DNA of 64,000 bases from Cerasibacillus quisquiliarum. Lineage in GTDB: Bacteria; Bacillota; Bacilli; Bacillales; Amphibacillaceae. Position numbers and translations under genes: made by a program. Below, one piece after another: positions 8,403 through 18,406 of this stretch. The DNA lies in contig NZ_JACHHA010000002.1 in NCBI RefSeq assembly GCF_014202495.1, positions 293,548-357,547 on the forward strand, written 5' to 3'. The notes beneath the pieces were generated by a model. That model was not told where the DNA came from, made no database searches, and saw nothing but the letters and a program-made list of their open reading frames with translations. Every line of letters starts with the position of its first letter. Within the stretch, counting starts at the first letter, position 1.

Positions 8403-10082
8403 TTATTGAACTTTTTGTAAATCCTCCTCAATGAGTTGTCTTCGTAGTATCTTTCCTACGGCTGTTTTAGGTAGTTCTTCGCGAAATTCATAAATTCTTG
8501 GTACTTTATATGCTGCCAAATGTTTTCGACAATATTGATCAAGTTCTTTTTCTGTTAATGCATAGCCTTTCTTCGGTACAATATAAGCCTTAACTGTTTC
8601 TCCACGATATGGATCAGGAATACCAGCAACTACCGCTTCCATGATACCTTCATGTTCATATAACACTTCTTCAATTTCCCGTGGATATATATTATATCCA
8701 CCCGCAATTATCATATCTTTACTGCGATCAACAACATAAAAATAACCATCTTCATCCATATAACCTAAATCACCAGTCAATAACCAACCATCTTTAAATG
8801 CGTGTTCTGTTTCTTCAGGTTTGTTCCAATAGCCTTTCATCACTTGTGGCCCTTTAATTGCAATTTCACCTATTTCACCTATTTCTGCTTCTTCACGTGT
8901 TTCCATATTTAGGATAGTAGCATCTGTATCAGGCCACGGTACGCCAATACTACCAGATACACGACGTCCCCAAACGAAGTTCGCATGTGTGACAGGTGAT
9001 GTTTCGGTTAAGCCATATCCTTCTACTAATCGACCGCCTGTTATAGCTTCAAACTTTTGTTGTACATCAACTGGTAACGGAGCAGATCCACTAATACAAG
9101 CTTCAATGGAAGATAAGTCATATTTTTCTAATTTAGGATGATTTAATATACCAACATATATTGTTGGTGCTCCAGGGAATAGTGTTGTTTTATGTTTTTC
9201 AATAGTTTTTAATACTTCCTCTGGTTCAAATTTTGGTAGTAACACCATTTTAGCACCAAACATAATCGACAAATTCATAACCGTTGTCATACCATATACA
9301 TGGAAAAATGGTAATACGCCGAGAACAACTTCTTCTCCCTGTTTTGCTTTATAAATCCACGCTTGGCACATTTGTGTATTAGCAACTAAATTATAATGCG
9401 TCAGCATGACACCTTTCGGATAACCTGTTGTTCCACCTGTATATTGGAGTAAAGCCAAATCTTCTTTCGGATCAACTGAAACTTCTTGATACCTATTTGT
9501 ATCCGCTTTCATTATTGTTGACCAAACATGCGTATCCTGTGATTGTTCAGGTTTTACGACAACACCGTATTGTTTCCTTTGTATAAATGGATATATTAAA
9601 TTCTTAGGGAATGGTAAATAATCCTTAATACCTGTTACGATGACATGCTCTAATTCTGTTTCATGTCTTACATTAGAGACCGTTGGAAACAATATATCTA
9701 AACAAACAATCACCTTTGCCCCTGAATCAGTTAGTTGATACACTAATTCTCTTTCTTTGTATAGTGGATTCGTTTGCACAACTACTCCACCGACTAATAA
9801 TGCCCCATAATAACTGATAACGGCTTGTGGACTATTCGGTAGCATGACTGCTATACGATCACCTTTTTGAACCCCTAATTGTTGTAAATACGATGCAAAT
9901 TGAATGGATTGATTATACAATTCCTGAAACGATATATCTTTCCCCAAAAAATGAAGCGCTTTCTTTTCTTTGTAATTTGAAGCAGCTTCCTTTAAAAAAT
10001 CTTGTAATGGCTTTTCATCATAATCAATCGAAGTCGGTATTTCTTCCGGATAATGAGCAAGCCACCTCTTCTTAAGAGTCAT
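8403..10082 (-). CDS. lcfA: Long-chain acyl-CoA synthetase
   Basis: AMP-forming ligase that activates long-chain fatty acids to acyl-CoA for beta-oxidation. The 559 residues show the ATP loop YTGGTTGYPKGVMLTH near 215-230, the GYGLTETSP motif, and the C-terminal hinge GWLLTGDLGYMDEDGYFY with the later lysine segment PKTAVGKILRR. The start at 10082 is preferred, because the ATG at 10088 is only 2 nt from the AAGGAGGAG site while 10082 has 8-nt spacing. In B. subtilis lcfA heads the fadR operon; here a FadR site is seen only after lcfA, not before it. Confidence 0.95.
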   Translation of the reverse strand: MTLKKRWLAHYPEEIPTSIDYDEKPLQDFLKEAASNYKEKKALHFLGKDISFQELYNQSIQFASYLQQLGVQKGDRIAVMLPNSPQAVISYYGALLVGGVVVQTNPLYKERELVYQLTDSGAKVIVCLDILFPTVSNVRHETELEHVIVTGIKDYLPFPKNLIYPFIQRKQYGVVVKPEQSQDTHVWSTIMKADTNRYQEVSVDPKEDLALLQYTGGTTGYPKGVMLTHYNLVANTQMCQAWIYKAKQGEEVVLGVLPFFHVYGMTTVMNLSIMFGAKMVLLPKFEPEEVLKTIEKHKTTLFPGAPTIYVGILNHPKLEKYDLSSIEACISGSAPLPVDVQQKFEAITGGRLVEGYGLTETSPVTHANFVWGRRVSGSIGVPWPDTDATILNMETREEAEIGEIGEIAIKGPQVMKGYWNKPEETEHAFKDGWLLTGDLGYMDEDGYFYVVDRSKDMIIAGGYNIYPREIEEVLYEHEGIMEAVVAGIPDPYRGETVKAYIVPKKGYALTEKELDQYCRKHLAAYKVPRIYEFREELPKTAVGKILRRQLIEEDLQKVQ

Positions 10083-10163
10083 TTTCATCTCCTCCTTTGT
10101 TATTATGTATATCCATTATACCGACTTCCATGCTTTTTTAAAAATATTTATTCTTATCATTAT

Positions 10164-10244
10164 CTAAATTTGAATTAAATATATAACACCGATAACGACA
10201 AATAATATCGATACGACTATTAATACTTTCGCTAACGTTTCCAT
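10164..10244 (-). CDS. Predicted 26-residue membrane micro-protein
   Basis: A very short frame starts with ATG at 10244 after TTAAGGAGAG at ideal spacing. It reads METLAKVLIVVSILF, then VVIGVIYLIQI and a TAG stop. It is one hydrophobic helix of about 20 residues after a six-residue head with one acid and one lysine. It begins 12 bp after the stop of the DUF350 gene, in the same direction, so it is probably co-transcribed and translated. I do not recognise a family. It may be a partner or regulator of the DUF350 membrane protein, which is inference from position alone. Confidence 0.55.
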   Translation of the reverse strand: METLAKVLIVVSILFVVIGVIYLIQI

Positions 10245-10256
10245 TATATTCTCTCC

Positions 10257-10670
10257 TTAACCAACACTAATACTTGCTCCAATGACAAATGACAAACCAA
10301 GAGAGATGATTAATGACAAAAGACCAACTGCCATATTGCCTTTTCCTATTTCTTCATCAATTTTAATTGTTGGCGTTAAAAATTCAAAAATAAAATAGCC
10401 TGATAGTAATAGGAGAAAGCCAAGTGTTCCCCATCCTATACTCTGTAAAAGCGTATCATTATGCTCAATAGAATAGCGAAAAATAATCGCAATCCCTATA
10501 ATCTTACCTCCTGTCGCCATTGCAACAGCGAGGTTTCCTTTTTTTATTTCTTCCCAGTTTTTATATGATGTGACAATTTCAAATATCGCCAAAAAAACAA
10601 ATGAACAGAGAATAACAACACTATATCTTGCAACAGTTTCGACTACAACATTTTCCCAAAAGCCATTCAT
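10257..10670 (-). CDS. yshE: DUF350 family membrane protein
   Basis: A 137-residue protein with about four membrane segments in two similar halves, the pattern of DUF350 (YjfL/YshE-like). The repeated motif is visible as KGNLAVAMATGGKIIGIAI and GKGNMAVGLLSLIISLGLS. The function is unknown. The ATG at 10670 (MNGFWE) follows GGGAG with 9-nt spacing; the upstream GTG and ATG codons are too near or lack a site. It sits between mutS2 and lcfA, as yshE does in B. subtilis. Confidence 0.85.
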   Translation of the reverse strand: MNGFWENVVVETVARYSVVILCSFVFLAIFEIVTSYKNWEEIKKGNLAVAMATGGKIIGIAIIFRYSIEHNDTLLQSIGWGTLGFLLLLSGYFIFEFLTPTIKIDEEIGKGNMAVGLLSLIISLGLSFVIGASISVG

Positions 10671-10697
10671 CACATTCATCTCCCATTTGAACACATT

Positions 10698-13040
10698 TTA
10701 TTTAAGTGTTAAAACTGTTACGCCATTTCCACCTTCATTTATTTTACCTGACCGATAAGAGTCAATAGATGGGTGTGATTTAGCAAAGTCATGAACGCCT
10801 TTTCTCAAGGCACCTGTCCCTTTTCCATGAATGATATATACTTGATCATATCCTGCTAACAGAGCGTCATCAAGATATTTTTCTAATTCTAATAATGCAT
10901 CTTCAAAACGTTCCCCACGCAAATCGAGTTCATTTTTAACATGGTATTGTTTTCCTTTAACTGTTGCTACTGGATTAACATATGCTTGCTCTCTTTTTCC
11001 AACTAACATTAAGTCTTTACGTTTTACTTTTAACTTCATCATACCTACTTGAACGAAATATTCATTTTTACCGAGTTGTTCAACTATCGTTCCTTGTTGA
11101 TTTAACGAAATGAGCTTTACTTCATCACCAATAGCTAATTCAACGTCTTCTTGTTCAGTCATTGTTTGAGAAGCTGTTTTCTCTTTAACAAGTGTTGGTT
11201 CGGCTTCATCTAACGCCTTCTTTGCTTCAATCCACTTATGTTCTTTAATCTGAGCATGACTTTTCATATTTCTTAACTCTTCAACAATTATTTCCGCTTC
11301 TTCACGTGCTTTTTCAATCGCTTTTTGAGCTTTTTCCTCGGCTATTTTAAATAAAGATTCCCGCTTTTGCTCAAAAATAACAACTGCTTGTTTTAATTCA
11401 TGTAACAGCTGCTCACTTTCCAATAAAATACGATGAGCCTGTTCATAATCTTTTTCTGCTTGGATATTAGATTGTTCTAAAGAAGAAATCATCTGTTCTA
11501 CACTTTTGGAATCTGTCCCTATATGCGATTTCGCCCGTTCAATAATATGCTCTGAAAGACCAAGACGTTGAGATATATCAAATGCATTACTTTTTCCTGG
11601 TACACCGATAAGTAATCGATACGTAGGTTGTAACGTCTCTACATCAAACTCCATTGAAGCATTAATAACTTGTTCTCGGTTATATCCGTATGCTTTTAAT
11701 TCGGGATAATGTGTTGTTGCGATGACACGAGCTCCCCTTGAAACAGCTTCATCGAGTATAGCAATTGCTAAAGCAGCACCTTCTTGTGGATCTGTACCAG
11801 CACCCAACTCATCGAATAAGACAAGTGATTGCTCATCCATATCTTCCATAATCTGAACAATATTTTTCATATGAGATGAGAATGTACTCAAGTTCTGTTC
11901 AATAGATTGCTCATCACCAATATCAGCATATACATGGTTGAAAACAGCTAATTCACATCCATCTAACGCTGGGACTTGTAATCCGGCTTGTGCCATTAAC
12001 GTGAAAAGCCCGACCATCTTTAATGTAACGGTTTTTCCACCTGTATTGGGACCTGTGATAACGATGGATGTAAATTCTTTTCCAATTTCAATATCATTGG
12101 CAACGACTTCTTCCATTTTAATAAGTGGATGACGTGCTTGCTTCATCCGAATAAATCCGTGATGATTCATAGTCGGACGTGAAGCCCGCATTTCCTGTGC
12201 AAGTTTACCACGTGCATGAATAAAATCAATTTTAGCAAGTATATCAATATTTTGTTCTAGCTCAAGGCGATGTTCTGCGATACGTTGAGTTAACTCAGTT
12301 AAAATACGTTCAATTTCTCTCTTTTCTTCCATTTTACCTTCTCGCATTTTATTATTTAACTCAACAACGATGCGTGGTTCCATAAATAATGTTTGCCCAG
12401 ATGCGGATTGATCATGCACGATACCACCAATTGTCGCACGATATTCTTGTTTAACTGGAATGACATAACGATCATTGCGAATCGTAACTATAGCGTCTGA
12501 TAACATTTTACTACGTAAACGCGTCAATTCATTTAATTTTTGCCGAATTCTACTTTCGTATGAGCGAATTGCTGAGCGAATATTTTTTAATTTACTAGAA
12601 GCTTCATCTTTAATATCACCTTGATCATCAATACAACGGGTAATATGTTGTTCTAAAGGTCGCAGTGATTTAATCTTTTCCGCTAATCCTTTTAACAATG
12701 GGATATCTATCTCTAAAGACTCAATGGCATTTTTTGTTTGTCTACCACCATAAATGGTACTAGCGACTTGTATACATTCCTCAGCGTTTAATACGCCTCC
12801 AATCGAGCTTCGCTTTAAACTACTCCTTATATCAAATATCCCTCCTAAAGGTATGTTCTTATTTAGCCGTAAAATGTGAACGATCTCATCTGTTTCAGAC
12901 TGCTTTTCATTCACTTTCTCAATCTCTGTATACGGTTTTATACGTTGTGCTCGTTCTTTACCCAAAGTCGTTTCTGTATGAGCACATAAACGTTTAACAA
13001 TCTTATCAAATTCTAAAACGTGGTGAATGCGTTCATTCAT
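10698..13040 (-). CDS. mutS2: MutS2 ATPase/endonuclease
   Basis: MutS-like ATPase with a nuclease tail. In Firmicutes it is linked to suppression of homologous recombination and to resolving collided ribosomes. The 780 residues show the MutS core, Walker [10 protein letters not shown] near residue 330, Walker [17 protein letters not shown], a long charged coiled coil near 500-620, a KOW-like segment ([18 protein letters not shown]), and a C-terminal Smr domain starting [11 protein letters not shown] with [13 protein letters not shown]. An AAAGGAG site precedes the ATG. It is preceded by polX in the same direction. Confidence 0.96.
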   Translation of the reverse strand: MNERIHHVLEFDKIVKRLCAHTETTLGKERAQRIKPYTEIEKVNEKQSETDEIVHILRLNKNIPLGGIFDIRSSLKRSSIGGVLNAEECIQVASTIYGGRQTKNAIESLEIDIPLLKGLAEKIKSLRPLEQHITRCIDDQGDIKDEASSKLKNIRSAIRSYESRIRQKLNELTRLRSKMLSDAIVTIRNDRYVIPVKQEYRATIGGIVHDQSASGQTLFMEPRIVVELNNKMREGKMEEKREIERILTELTQRIAEHRLELEQNIDILAKIDFIHARGKLAQEMRASRPTMNHHGFIRMKQARHPLIKMEEVVANDIEIGKEFTSIVITGPNTGGKTVTLKMVGLFTLMAQAGLQVPALDGCELAVFNHVYADIGDEQSIEQNLSTFSSHMKNIVQIMEDMDEQSLVLFDELGAGTDPQEGAALAIAILDEAVSRGARVIATTHYPELKAYGYNREQVINASMEFDVETLQPTYRLLIGVPGKSNAFDISQRLGLSEHIIERAKSHIGTDSKSVEQMISSLEQSNIQAEKDYEQAHRILLESEQLLHELKQAVVIFEQKRESLFKIAEEKAQKAIEKAREEAEIIVEELRNMKSHAQIKEHKWIEAKKALDEAEPTLVKEKTASQTMTEQEDVELAIGDEVKLISLNQQGTIVEQLGKNEYFVQVGMMKLKVKRKDLMLVGKREQAYVNPVATVKGKQYHVKNELDLRGERFEDALLELEKYLDDALLAGYDQVYIIHGKGTGALRKGVHDFAKSHPSIDSYRSGKINEGGNGVTVLTLK

Positions 13041-13073
13041 ACGTCATACTCCTTTATATCCTAATTCGCCTCT

Positions 13074-14792
13074 TTACCTTTTCTTGTTAATAAACCGCAT
13101 TAATTTGTCTTTTGACCATGTATTTAGGACATCCTCTTTTTGCAACCACCCTTTACGTGCAATACCGACACCATATTTAATATCATCTAAAGTATCCTGT
13201 TTATGGGCATCTGTATTAATAGCGATTTTTACCCCATTCTCCTTTGCGATTCGTGTCCATTTCGCAGATAAATCAAATCGATGTGGATTCGAATTTATTT
13301 CTAACGCTGTACCAGTTTCGGCTGCAGCTTCAATTAAACGTTTTAAATCTAGGCGGTATCCTGGTCTTCTACCAATTAGTCTACCAGTTGGATGGGCGAT
13401 GAGCGAAACATATGGATTTTCTAATGCTTGTAAAAGTCGGTACATTATTTTATCTTCACTTTGTTGGAAACTTGAATGAATAGCACCAATAACAAAATCC
13501 ATTTCTTTTAAAAACTCATTAGAAAAGTCTAATCGTCCGTCTGGTAAAATGTCCATCTCAACTCCAGCAAAAATATGAATATCCGTATATGTTTCATTTA
13601 GTTTTTCAATTTCCTCACGCTGCATACGAAGGCGTTTTTCATTTAGTCCATTCGCTACAAAAAGCGACTTTGAATGATCAGTAATAGCAATATATTCATA
13701 TCCGCGTTTCCTAGCACTTTCAACCATTTCTTCTAATGAATGGGCTCCATCACTCCAGGTGGTGTGCATATGCAAATCTCCCTTTATGTCACACACATTA
13801 AGGACAGGTACTTCTTTAGTAAATGCTTCGATTTCTCCTTTATTTTGACGAACTTCTGGTGGAATTTCATGGAGACCGAAATGGTTAAAAAATGCTCTTT
13901 CTGATGGAAATGTAAGTAGTTCTTTCGTATTTTCAATTTCAACTCCATATTCATTGATTTTTTCACCACGGGCTTTCGCTAATTGACGCATTGCCACATT
14001 ATGTTCTTTTGAACCTGTAAAATGATGTAAAGTTGTAGGGAACTCTGCTTCTTTAACAAGACGAAAATCAACTTGAATCCCAAGTGAGTCTTCTAATATA
14101 ACAGATACTTTTGTATTTCCAGATGCAATAACTTTTTGAATTCCATCCATATTCAATAGATAATTACGCACTTTCTCGGGTTTATCTGTTGCAATAATAA
14201 AATCAATATCCCGAATCATTTCTTCTAATCGTCTTAAACTACCTGCAACGGAGAATTTCTGAATATGTGGACCGTTCTCTAAATACTTAGAAAGGCGATT
14301 AGCAATGGGTAATACTGTGGCAATGGGGAATCTTTCTGGCCGCTTATTTGCCTGTTCAAGCGCATGTAAAATATTTTGTGCTGATTTCTCACCAAATCCT
14401 GGTAATTTTTCTATCTTTTTATCAAGAATTGCTTTTTTTAATGATGCTTCATCTGTCACTCCAAGTTCCTGATAAAATTTTGCTAATGTTTTGCCACCTA
14501 GCCCTGGAACATTTAATAATGATAATAAACCTTTTGGAATTTCTCGTTCTAATTCAGCCAATGTTTCCGAATGACCTTCCAATAAATATTCAACAATCAC
14601 CGCATTTGTTCCTTTTCCAATCCCTTTAATAGACGTGAAATCTTCTATTTCACTTAAAGAGCGGGCATCTGCTTCTAATGCAGCAGCTGCACGTCTATAA
14701 GCTGAAATTTTAAATGGATTTTCCCCTTTTATTTCAAGGTATAGAGCAATTTTTTCAAGCAATTGAATAACATCTTTCTTATTCTTTGCCAA
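13074..14792 (-). CDS. polX: DNA polymerase X family protein with PHP domain
   Basis: Family X DNA polymerase for gap filling in base excision repair, with a PHP domain that gives 3'-5' exonuclease and AP-endonuclease activity in the B. subtilis relative. The N-terminal helix-hairpin-helix region (FTSIKGIGKG, LPGFGEKSAQNIL) is followed by the nucleotidyltransferase Asp pair in RDIDFIIAT, and from about residue 335 by the PHP metal motif DLHMHTTWSDG, ITDHS and NTDAH. I chose the TTG at 14792 (572 residues): GAGGTG lies at normal spacing before it and overlaps the alternative GTG at 14801. Confidence 0.94.
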   Translation of the reverse strand: MAKNKKDVIQLLEKIALYLEIKGENPFKISAYRRAAAALEADARSLSEIEDFTSIKGIGKGTNAVIVEYLLEGHSETLAELEREIPKGLLSLLNVPGLGGKTLAKFYQELGVTDEASLKKAILDKKIEKLPGFGEKSAQNILHALEQANKRPERFPIATVLPIANRLSKYLENGPHIQKFSVAGSLRRLEEMIRDIDFIIATDKPEKVRNYLLNMDGIQKVIASGNTKVSVILEDSLGIQVDFRLVKEAEFPTTLHHFTGSKEHNVAMRQLAKARGEKINEYGVEIENTKELLTFPSERAFFNHFGLHEIPPEVRQNKGEIEAFTKEVPVLNVCDIKGDLHMHTTWSDGAHSLEEMVESARKRGYEYIAITDHSKSLFVANGLNEKRLRMQREEIEKLNETYTDIHIFAGVEMDILPDGRLDFSNEFLKEMDFVIGAIHSSFQQSEDKIMYRLLQALENPYVSLIAHPTGRLIGRRPGYRLDLKRLIEAAAETGTALEINSNPHRFDLSAKWTRIAKENGVKIAINTDAHKQDTLDDIKYGVGIARKGWLQKEDVLNTWSKDKLMRFINKKR

Positions 14793-14897
14793 TGCAATCA
14801 CCTCATTTTCTCATATTAAACGAAAAAGACTCATTCCATAACAGGACTTAACAGATTAAACCTGAAGAATCAGCCTTTTTCTATATATTCATTCATC

Positions 14898-15452
14898 TTA
14901 TAAATTAATGATATAATGTAAGCTAACAAACCACAGATCCTTTAACTTTTCTGATAAAAAAGGTGTACTTTTAATCATTGTTTGTGCTAATGATGACTGA
15001 TTTATCATATCTTGAACTGGATCTATAGGCGTCAATGATAAAATAAATAAAACGATAAAGACGAGTAAATAAACTTCAATAAATCCTAAAATGCCTCCAC
15101 TTACTTTATTAACTGCATGAAGAATCGGTAATGATGCTACAAAATCTAGCATTGAAGCCAATATTTGTAAAGCTATTTTCGTAGCGAAGAAGATAATCAT
15201 AAATGAAATCATATTATAAAAAGCGTCTTGAGCTAATGATGAATTTAATATATCTGCCCATATATGATCGCCTTTCAATCCAGGAAATGGAATCCACATT
15301 GTTATACGCTCAGCTAACTTCTTATAATTTAATACAGCTACAATAAACGCAACGATAAAGCCGATGAGATGGAACACTTGCAAGATTAACCCACGCTTCA
15401 TTCCCATTAAAATACCAAAGATTAATAAGAAAATAATTAATAAGCTCATCAT
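14898..15452 (-). CDS. cvpA: CvpA family membrane protein
   Basis: A 184-residue protein with four hydrophobic segments and the CvpA/YshB pattern (GMKRGLILQVFHLIGFIVAF at the start). E. coli CvpA is needed for colicin V production; the role in Bacillus is unclear. It begins 1 bp after the zapA stop with an AGAGGAAAG site inside zapA, so the two are translationally coupled. Confidence 0.88.
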   Translation of the reverse strand: MMSLLIIFLLIFGILMGMKRGLILQVFHLIGFIVAFIVAVLNYKKLAERITMWIPFPGLKGDHIWADILNSSLAQDAFYNMISFMIIFFATKIALQILASMLDFVASLPILHAVNKVSGGILGFIEVYLLVFIVLFILSLTPIDPVQDMINQSSLAQTMIKSTPFLSEKLKDLWFVSLHYIINL

Positions 15453-15453
15453 T

Positions 15454-15723
15454 CTACTTTCCTCTTCCTCTACCTTTTTTCATGGAGCCGAGTAATGTTG
15501 CGTAATCTTCCTTAAGTTTTAAGTAATTGTTCATTGTATTAACTGCAGTTAATACAGCTAAACTTGTTGTATCAAGACTTTGATTCATTTTTTGTATCTC
15601 TTGCATCTTTTGATCAACTAGACTTGCTACGAGTTGAACATGTGAAGCAGGCTCATTACCAACTATTGTATATGAACGATTGTGAATCATGACAGTTGTA
15701 CGATTTTTCTCTTCTTGCTCCAT
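15454..15723 (-). CDS. zapA: Cell division protein ZapA
   Basis: Small cytosolic protein that cross-links FtsZ filaments and stabilises the Z ring. The 89 residues have the ZapA head (TTVMIHNRSYTIVGNEP) and a C-terminal coiled coil (residues about 45-80). The ATG at 15723 follows GGAGGAA with normal spacing; the upstream ATG lies inside that site. It is coupled to cvpA downstream. rnhC, its neighbour in B. subtilis, is missing. Confidence 0.92.
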   Translation of the reverse strand: MEQEEKNRTTVMIHNRSYTIVGNEPASHVQLVASLVDQKMQEIQKMNQSLDTTSLAVLTAVNTMNNYLKLKEDYATLLGSMKKGRGRGK

Positions 15724-15926
15724 CTTACATTCCTCCATATATTCCTACTACCAATTGATACACAATTTAAAAAAACAAATTTCCTTATTTTATCTTAACA
15801 TGAAGTAAAGCATTTGGGAAACTCTAATTTCAAGCACAGTTTCTGACAAAATGTCAAGCATTTGTTCGACTCGTTTAAATTCTTCATTTGTGTATTTTAC
15901 ATTTGGTTGATGAGCATTTGTAATTG

Positions 15927-15960
15927 AAAAGGAGCCCCTACTCTTATGGGGACTCCTTTT
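15927..15960 (-). terminator. Terminator after pheT
   Basis: AAAAGGAGCCCC (15927-15938) pairs with GGGGACTCCTTTT (15948-15960) with one bulge. It lies directly after the pheT stop. Confidence 0.9.
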
Positions 15961-15962
15961 AC

Positions 15963-18392
15963 TTATGAACGAACATAAGCATCAAATGTTTTATTAACTT
16001 GTTCAATAATGTCTTTAAAAGATATATCTACTTCGTCATCTTTTAATGTTTTATTAGGATCTTGATAGACTAGGTTGTATGCAACCGATTTTTTACCTTT
16101 TGGCAAATGTTCACCACTATACACATCAAATATATGAACTGCTTTAACGAGTGGTGAGCCTATCTTTTCGATTAATGATTTGACATCACCTGCTAACACA
16201 TCTTCATCCAAAATAAAAGCTACATCACGTTCAATCGATGGATATTTAGGAATTGGTTCATATGTTGCATGATGCGTATGTGCATCTAAAATGGCCTCAG
16301 CATTTAAATCAAACACATAAGTTTCTTTTAAATCCATTTCCTTCTGCACAAGAGGATGAATTTGACCTAAAAAGCCTATTGGCTCGTTATTCATATATAT
16401 TGTCGCACAACGACCAGGATGCATTTGTGGAAGTTTGGACGCTTTATACTCTATAGGTAATTGTAAGTATTGAAACAATCCTTCCAGTATACCTTTAACG
16501 ACAAAGAAATCTACTTGTTTACTAGCACCTTGCCATTTATGATCAACCCACTCACCCGTTAATGCTCCAGACAGACGCAATTCTTCGGCAGGCTGTTTCG
16601 TAATAACTTCTTCTTTTGAAATAAATATATTTCCCAACTCATAAAATGCCAAATCATATTCGTTTCGTGCTTTATTGTATGCGACTGATTTTAAAAGTTC
16701 TGGTATGAGACTCAACCGTAAATATTGATGATCTTCTGTCATTGGTTTTTGGACAGAAATAGGATGTGGGTTTATGGCTTGAATTTCAGGACTCAAAAAG
16801 CGCGTGGCATACTTTTCTTTCGTCAACGCATATGTCCTTGCTTCCATTAATCCAGCACCTTGTAAAAATGTTCTCAATTTACGAATCAGTTGTTGACGAT
16901 TTGTTAAAGCACCAACTTGTGAAAAATGCTTTGGTAATGTGTAAGGTAAATGATCATATCCATAAATACGAGCCACTTCTTCTAACATATCTTCAAAAAT
17001 AGTAATGTCCCCACGGCGAGTTGGAACATGCACTGTGAATTCTTTATTCTCTTGCTCGTAGTCGAAGCGAAGCTTTTTTAAAATATGTGCGATTTCTTCT
17101 GATGTCATTTCTGACCCTAAACGCTTATTAATGTTATCAGTATTTATTACAACCGTCTTCTCTGAACGATCTAATTTATCATATTCCACAACACCTTTTA
17201 ACACTTGTGCATTCGCATATTTCTCTAATAATTGACATGCTCTAACGCCTGCTTGACGAACACGATTAGGATCAACGCCTTTTTCAAATCTAGTACTCGC
17301 TTCACTTCGTAATCCCGTCTTTTTCACCGTTTTTCTAACGGAACCTGGATCAAAATAAGCTGCCTCAAGTAAGATATTTGTCGTCCCATCATGAACCTCT
17401 GTATTAGCACCACCCATAACACCTGCTAAAGCAATTGGTTCTTTTCCATTTGTAATGACTAAATCTTCATTTGTCAATTGTCGTTCCACATTATCCAACG
17501 TTTCAATCTTTTCTCCTTCAATTGCTCGACGAACAAGTATATCTTTACTGTTTAAACGATCATAGTCAAATGCATGAAGGGGTTGTCCATACTCTAAAAG
17601 GACGTAATTTGTAATATCGACAACATTATTAATCGGACGAATGCCTGCAGCCATTAAAAAATGTTGCATCCACAATGGGGATGGTTTAATGTCAACGTTT
17701 TTTACGATAAAAGCTCCATAGTATGAACATAAATCTGTTGACTCGACAGTTACATTCACATAGTGTTTAGCTTCTTCATCAATTTCATTGACACTTACCT
17801 CTGGTAAACGAAGAGGCTGATCCAAAATAGCTGCTACTTCATAAGCAACACCTAACATACTTAAACTATCGGCACGATTTGGTGTTAAATCAAACTCTAA
17901 AACGACATCATCCAAATTAAGTAACGATTCTACCCGCTCTCCAACATGAACGTCATCTGGAAAAATATAAATACCATCAGCATACTCACTTGGAATATAC
18001 TTTTCATCGATTCCTAATTCCTGTAATGAACAAATCATCCCGTTTGATTCAACACCACGTAATGTAACTTTTTTAATCTTTATGTTACCTGGTAAAGTTG
18101 CACCTGGTTTTGCCACAATAACTTTTTGTCCTTTTGCCACATTCGGTGCACCACATACGATTTGCAAAGTCTCATCTTGACCAATATCAACATGACAGAC
18201 TTTTAGCTTATCAGCATTCGGATGTTTTTCACATGATTCCACATAACCAACGATAACATCTGGATTTGCTTCACCTATGTATTCAATACGTTCGACTTCA
18301 ATCCCTGATTTTGTGATTCGTTCTGCTAATTCTTCAGGACTAATATGAGATATATCAACATATTTATTTAACCAATTTAATGATACGAGCAT
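15963..18392 (-). CDS. pheT: Phenylalanine--tRNA ligase beta subunit
   Basis: Beta chain of the (alpha-beta)2 enzyme that charges tRNA-Phe; it also edits Tyr-tRNA-Phe. The 809 residues have an N-terminal tRNA-binding OB fold (about 40-150, HPNADKLKVCHVDIG), the B3/B4 editing domain, the B5 domain (residues about 400-480), a catalytic-like core, and a C-terminal anticodon-binding FDX-ACB domain (YPSIERDVAFILDEDV). An AGGAGG site precedes the ATG. It is 14 bp downstream of pheS, under the same T-box. Confidence 0.98.
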   Translation of the reverse strand: MLVSLNWLNKYVDISHISPEELAERITKSGIEVERIEYIGEANPDVIVGYVESCEKHPNADKLKVCHVDIGQDETLQIVCGAPNVAKGQKVIVAKPGATLPGNIKIKKVTLRGVESNGMICSLQELGIDEKYIPSEYADGIYIFPDDVHVGERVESLLNLDDVVLEFDLTPNRADSLSMLGVAYEVAAILDQPLRLPEVSVNEIDEEAKHYVNVTVESTDLCSYYGAFIVKNVDIKPSPLWMQHFLMAAGIRPINNVVDITNYVLLEYGQPLHAFDYDRLNSKDILVRRAIEGEKIETLDNVERQLTNEDLVITNGKEPIALAGVMGGANTEVHDGTTNILLEAAYFDPGSVRKTVKKTGLRSEASTRFEKGVDPNRVRQAGVRACQLLEKYANAQVLKGVVEYDKLDRSEKTVVINTDNINKRLGSEMTSEEIAHILKKLRFDYEQENKEFTVHVPTRRGDITIFEDMLEEVARIYGYDHLPYTLPKHFSQVGALTNRQQLIRKLRTFLQGAGLMEARTYALTKEKYATRFLSPEIQAINPHPISVQKPMTEDHQYLRLSLIPELLKSVAYNKARNEYDLAFYELGNIFISKEEVITKQPAEELRLSGALTGEWVDHKWQGASKQVDFFVVKGILEGLFQYLQLPIEYKASKLPQMHPGRCATIYMNNEPIGFLGQIHPLVQKEMDLKETYVFDLNAEAILDAHTHHATYEPIPKYPSIERDVAFILDEDVLAGDVKSLIEKIGSPLVKAVHIFDVYSGEHLPKGKKSVAYNLVYQDPNKTLKDDEVDISFKDIIEQVNKTFDAYVRS

Positions 18393-18406
18393 AATATATA
18401 GACCTC

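Noticed and set aside
13024..13039. TGAATGCGTTCATTCA as a second FadR site
   Set aside because: The arms are one base shorter on each side than in the FadR site, and it overlaps the mutS2 start codon, where coding constraint explains it.
14820..14885. Possible terminator between polX and cvpA
   Set aside because: The pairing between AAAAAGACTCATTCC and GAATCAGCCTTTTT has internal mismatches and a very long loop; not convincing.
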